From positions 75,104,232 through 75,168,231 of the forward strand of contig JAVIAB010000041.1 of NCBI GenBank assembly GCA_032433765.1: DNA of 64,000 bases. The letters run 5' to 3'. Source of the DNA: Megaustenia siamemsis. Taxonomy: Eukaryota > Mollusca > Gastropoda > Stylommatophora > Ariophantidae. The notes beneath the pieces were generated by a model, which was given only the letters and a program-made list of their open reading frames with translations, had not been told where the DNA came from and made no database searches. This document shows positions 54,801-61,600 of this stretch, one piece after another. The translations under genes and the position numbers were made by a program. Within the stretch, counting starts at the first letter, position 1, and each line of letters begins with the position of its first letter.

Positions 54801-57800
54801 CGTCAAATTTTTTTTCTCTACAGAGAATCCATGTATCCAAACTGTCCATTCTACAGAGGAAATTAAAATACTATATCCATTTTAAAAGACACAGCAGACT
54901 GGAAATAGCAATAATGGAAGGCATGGTTCTTGGACAATGTATCATGAGCAGACCAAGAAGAAGGTGGTTTTCATGATATCAGAGTACTTGAACAGGATAA
55001 CAGAAGTGGGCAATCTGGCTAGAAATAGAGATTCTTTCAGATGGGCTATGATGAATGCAACATTCTGCAAAGGACATGTGCCATGATGATGATTTACAAC
55101 CTCTGAGGCACGGGCCAAAAAGAGCTTGTAAAGCAAATTTAATCTGCCCATGAGGCTTTTTGAAAATTACTATACACTATGATCATGAGCTGAAACAATA
55201 GAAGTAACACACATATCAGGCAGACTTATTTTTTTTACTTCAATCATCATTTAAGAAAATGTGATTTTCTTCACTATTTCATCAAAAGGGAAATGATTTT
55301 GTCAAATCTTTTATTGTGTAAGATAGTGTGCTAATCAGTGTTGTTGATAATAATTATTATGAAATTATGTTTCTTTGCTACCAATCATCGGTCAAGATCC
55401 CGGACAACATATGTATATACATAACAGTATGCATACAGCAGTATCTAAGTCTCAACATTGTCATATTTCTTTTTCAAATCTAGCTTTTGGTAGACGGAAG
55501 GATAACCCATCCCAGATAATGACAGCAACTCTAGTTTTCATTTAAAAATAAAATATTTATGTCAAAGTCCAACAATTTTACAGGAACATTTTCTGTGTTG
55601 TTTAGATTGTGAAGCATCATTTTAATAATTTTATATGATCATCATTAAGTACTGTGCCTACTGGCGTAGGTGATCATGTCTCTCCACAATTTTCGATCTC
55701 GGCAGCTAGAGCTCATTTCTGTTGTTGACCTTCTGCCAAACCATTCTCTTAAGCTGTCTGTTATTTTTTTCTCTTTGCTTCCGTCTATCTCTTCGTCCCT
55801 CAATTTTTCCAGTTGTTACAATATATTCCAGTTGTTCTCTTCTCATTATATGGCCAAAAAGTGATGATTGTTTCTTCCTAATATTGGAAATTAGCTCTCT
55901 TTTTTGCCTTGACCTCTCTCAGAACATCTTCATTACTCTTCTTAGCTGTCCATGGTACTCTCAATATTCTTCTGCAAAACCACATTTCTACAGACTCCAG
56001 TGATTTTCTTGTCTGTTGTCCTATTGTCCATGATTCGCATCCATATCTTAAGACTGGCTCTAGGTAACATTTAAGAACTCTTTTTCTTATTTCTATTGTC
56101 AAAAATGGATTGCATAGTATCTTCCTCATTTTTTTTAAAGCTGCTTCTGCCTGAGCCATTCTGCATCTCACCTCTTTTGTACATCTTCCGTCAGAGGTTA
56201 ACAAAGTTCCCAAATATTTAAATTCATTTACCTGTTTTAATATTGTTCCACTTGTCTTTATTTTTCACTGAGGTGATGTCGTTTTCTTTGTTGTTACCAT
56301 TACTTCTGTCTTTTTGCTATTAAGGCTGAGTCCTTTATTTTTGCTTTCTTTCACTATAATGTCCAACATTTCTTGTAACTCATTTTCACTCTTAACGATT
56401 AAGACTGTATCATCAGCATTCCTTAGATTATTTGTATTATGACCTCCAATTGTTATTCCAGGCATGTCCCTTATGGATCTTAAAATAATCTCAGTATAAA
56501 TATTAAACAAATCTGGTGACAGCACACAACCTTGTCTAACAACCTGTTTTATTTGTTCAAACATTCCCAATTGATTTCCAGTTCTTATGGCCGCTGTTTG
56601 TTGCCAGTACATGTTCTTTATTATTCTTAGATCTTTGCTGTCTACGTTTATGCTTTCTAAAATTTTGATTATTTCTTGGTATGAAGATTCTTCTTTTATA
56701 TGATAGAAGCATCAAACTATAATATTGGGAAAACAAGAGATTTAAAATGTGGATTTAAAAGTAATAAATAAATGGGATATTATAAACATGATATGGTAAC
56801 AGCAGGAGAGAACAATTTTGGAAATAACTAAAAAGCCGACATATGAGAAAAGGAATATGTAGAAGAGACAAATATGAATATAAATGTTGAACAATCCTCT
56901 ACTATACTCATCGTTATCTTTCAGAAATTGAAAACTATTTAAAGCTTTACAATTGTATATGTTAAAGAAATGTGTGACATGTCAAATTTAGAGAAACACT
57001 GAAAGGAACACTGAGGTGAGAGACAACAGTAGCAGGTATCAGCTCCCTTGCCAAGATTGAGCAACTCTACCAATACAGAGATGCGTGGTGAAAAAAAATG
57101 TGGTTTGTGTGCACGATCTGATGCTTGATAATAAGGATCATCAGACACAGAAAGTTTATATTTTTTGCCCTATGTGCCATCTTTGAGTCAAAAGCATAAA
57201 AGACAACCACACAGGTGTCAAATTTACCATCCATATGTACCTCCATGGGCTATGTATGATCTATTGACCTTTCGAGCTGTAACCGGCCCATAGGGCGTAG
57301 ACCAAGATACACCTTCTCCTATATGAATTTTTTGTTCTAGCAGTTTTCTTTTAAAGATATTTTATCAAATCTCACCATCTGTTTCTGTTCTGTGCAAGCA
57401 GTTCTATCTCATTGAGGGAGCCGATTCCTGCTGCTCTTGCCTCTCTCATCAATGTTCTTCTCAGTGTCTCCCTGGGTCTTCCTCTTTTTCTTTTACCTGT
57501 TGTTTCCCATATGAGGGCTTGCTTTGGGAAACAACATGTGTCATACAAATCATACAAATGTATGATACATTAACAATAATTTATTTAATGTAAACAAACT
57601 ATTGTTGTAGACTTTTAAATAGAAAGTAAATGCAAGATAATGCACTCAGAAAGCACCTATGATATTTTTTTACAATCATCAGGTAGCAACAGTAATTCTA
57701 CCAAAATAGCATCATTGTGTGGCAGCGTTTCAAAGACAGAGTACAGGAGTACAGGCTCCTCCATGACCATCGTGTTTCATTCTGACCTCTCATTAGTCTA

Positions 57801-58597
57801 CAGAGGTTTCAAATTTGAATATGTGTCTCAGAAGAAAGCAGGTAATATTTCTCATTGTTATATATATAAATAAATATATATATATATATATCAAAAAGAC
57901 TAAAACTATGATCATAAACAAAGAAAATTCTCAAGACCTACAATTAAATATCAAAGTTGAAAATTCTCAAGACCTACAACTAAATATCAGAATACACCTG
58001 GAGACAGTCCAGAGCTACAACTACCTGGGACATACTATAACCAGTGATGAAAAATGTACAACTGAAATAAATAAAAGAATAGGTATGGCAAAAAGTAATT
58101 TCAATGCCATGATTAATATATAATATATCAAAACAAATAACAACAGGGCTGAAACTAAGAATAGCAAAATATTACATCTTCTCAATATTCCTATATGGTG
58201 CAGAAACATGGACATTAGACCAGAAAACAGAACAGACAATTGAAGCCTTTGAATTTTGGATATATAGAAGAATAGGTGGAATTGGATGGAAAGAAAAGAA
58301 AACAAACAAGGAAGTTTTAAAACAACTGAAACTGAAAAGAGATCTACTAAACACAATTAGAGCAAGACAAATGAAATTTTTGGGTCATGTTAAAAGACAC
58401 AACAGCCTAATAAAAGTATTATTGGAAGGGAAAATACAAGATAAAAAAGGCAGAGGCAGACCAAGACTAACATGGACGAGTAACATCGAAAGATGGACAA
58501 GTCAACCTATGACAATCTGCACCATCAAAGCAAGAGACAGAGTGGAATGGCGCTTCATGGTAGTCAACCTTCGATGCGGAGACGGCACTCAATGATG

Positions 58598-58630
<33 letters not shown>

Positions 58631-61600
58631 CAAGAGGATCTTGATTTTGCAGGCAATATAGATCTGATCAAAAGCAATGTGAACATCAGGCAAGAAATTA
58701 CAAATGTCCTGTTATCAATGGATAGGAAAATATGACTTGAGATCAACCAAGAAAAGATGAAAGTAATGAAAAATCAAATCCGCCATAATAAAAATAAGTA
58801 TCTTCATCCTTCCTGCGCCGTTAGTCAGTCAATGTCTTTTGTCTATATTCTTTTTGTTAGTGTTCTTCTTTGTTGTACATTTTAGCTGTTTTAATTCACT
58901 ATTTCAGGAAAATTCTCTGTTATCCAAGACAGCAATTTTGTTTTTCTTCATTGGATGTTTGTATGTAGTGTTAATTGGTATAACTGCCTTCATTGGATGT
59001 TTGTATGTAGTGTTAATTGGTATAACTGCCTTCATTGGATGTTTGTATGTAGTGTTAATTGGTATAACTGCCTTCATTGGATGTTTGTATGTAGTGTTAA
59101 TTGGTATAACTGCCTTCATTGGATGTTTGTATGTAGTGTTAATTGGTATAACTGCCTTCATTGGATGTTTGTATGTAGTGTTAATTGGTATAACTGCCTT
59201 CATTGGATGTTTGTATGTAGTGTTAATTGGTATAACTGCCTTCATTGGATGTTTGTATGTAGTGTTAATTGGTATAACTGCCTTCATTGGATGTTTGTAT
59301 GTAGTGTTAATTGGTATAACTGCCTTCATTGGATGTTTGTATGTAGTGTTAATTGGTATAACTGCCTTCATTGGATGTTTGTATGTAGTGTTAATTGGTA
59401 TAACTGCCTTCATTGGATGTTTGTATGTAGTGTTAATTGGTATAACTGCCTTCATTGGATGTTTGTATGTAGTGTTAATTGGTATAACTGCCTTCATTGG
59501 ATGTTTGTATGTAGTGTTAATTGGTATAACTGCCTTCATTGGATGTTTGTATGTAGTGTTAATTGGTATAACTGCCTTCATTGGATGTTTGTATGTAGTG
59601 TTAATTGGTATAACTGCCTTCATTGGATGTTTGTATGTAGTGTTAATTGGTATAACTGCCTTCATTGGATGTTTGTATGTAGTGTTAATTGGTATAACTG
59701 CCTTCATTGGATGTTTGTATGTAGTGTTAATTGGTATAACTGCCTTCATTGGATGTTTGTATGTAGTGTTAATTGGTATAACTGCCTTCATTGGATGTTT
59801 GTATGTAGTGTTAATTGGTATAACTGCCTTCATTGGATGTTTGTATGTAGTGTTAATTGGTATAACTGCCTTCATTGGATGTTTGTATGTAGTGTTAATT
59901 GGTATAACTGCCTTCATTGGATGTTTGTATGTAGTGTTAATTGGTATAACTGCCTTCATTGGATGTTTGTATGTAGTGTTAATTGGTATAACTGCCTTCA
60001 TTGGATGTTTGTATGTAGTGTTAATTGGTATAACTGCCTTCATTGGATGTTTGTATGTAGTGTTAATTGGTATAACTGCCTTCATTGGATGTTTGTATGT
60101 AGTGTTAATTGGTATAACTGACTTCATTGGGCTTGGGTCCACTTTCTGCACATCTTTTATTGATTCTACAAGGCTATTCATCTTCAGGTTACCTTTCCAA
60201 AATAATGTATTTCTGGTTGCATAAGATGATAACTCATTTGTCAAAATTTGTCAGCTCGTTAATGTACCCTTCAGTCTCTTCTTTCATTGGTTTGAGTTTT
60301 TTTTATATGCAGTTTCTTTTTTTTTTATTCCTGTTTTGTAATACGTGTTGATCTCATGCTGTCAATTATGATTGTCTTTGGTTGCTTGTTGATCATCCCA
60401 AAATGTGACCTGATTGCTGTTGTTATGGTACAACATTATACTCTAAGGACTAATCTCACTTGTATTGTTTCTTTTAGCACAATTTTCATTTACCATACAA
60501 GTATTGCCAGATAACTATTTCATCATTGTCATCCTTTCATGCTTATTTCTTGATTGTTTTCTCTCTTGAATATTTGCATCTCCAAAAATGTTAAAAAAAT
60601 TCTCATATCTTACAGTTTACTGTACAAATGACACTCTATGGGCGAATGGAAGTGTTAATTATCTGACTTCACCAAACTACCCTGAATTGTATCCAAGGTA
60701 ATAAAAATACATTACCACATTTACTTAAATAAATACAGAGAATGATAACAGCAAGCACATTCAGCAGACTCTTTATTTTCATCATTCAGCATATAATGCA
60801 TAACTCAGTTGATGCAGTTTATTAGGCCCTATGTGCAATACATTTATAATTGTTAAAATGTTTTATAATTTTAAAGCAGCAATAATTGCAGCTCGTTGGA
60901 GGAAGCTTTGTGGATGGTCAGGGAGGAGCACTCTGCCTAACTGCTTATGATTGCAATGAAATAATTTTCTATGTTCACGAATGACATATGTTTCATTAAA
61001 GTCCCTGTCTTTAATCTGATGTAATTATAATTATGACTGATGTGCATATAATTATGACTGATGTACATATAATTATGACTGATGTACATATATTTATCGC
61101 CTGTGTGTTACCGGGGCCTCATTACGTGGGATGTAAAGAATAGTGACACTGTGACCTTCCAGGCATGTCGTAAGAGGCGACTAAGGAGGTTGATCGATGG
61201 CTTGACAAGCTGTCATTGTAAAAAGCATTGTTATGGAAACAGAAGCAGTGATCTCTGCAATATGTGCCATTTTGGCACGCAAGGTTTCTGTTTTTGAGAT
61301 TGTGGTTCTGCCCTATGTGCCGTCTTCGGCTCGAAAGGACAATAGATAGATAGATAGATAGAATAATTGCATAATAAATTACAAAAAAGGTGACATATAA
61401 TTTGCTATCGTTTTGAGAGAATATATAATTATTAAATAAAATACAACATTTTCAGTCTGCAATAATTGAACATATTTTGCAACATAATCATTACATTGTT
61501 CTTTTTATCTCTTTTCAGTAATGTAAACTGTATGTGGAGCATCGTGGCTTCTTTACCATCAGATGTAGTAGTCTTGACTTTGGTGGATTTCCAACTTGGT

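Noticed and set aside
58839..60224. Frames of 461, 388 and 446 codons across the 42-bp array as real genes
   Set aside because: The array period is divisible by three and the unit is free of stops in these frames, so the length is automatic. The + frames start at TTG or within a unit, and no independent domain or splice evidence exists.
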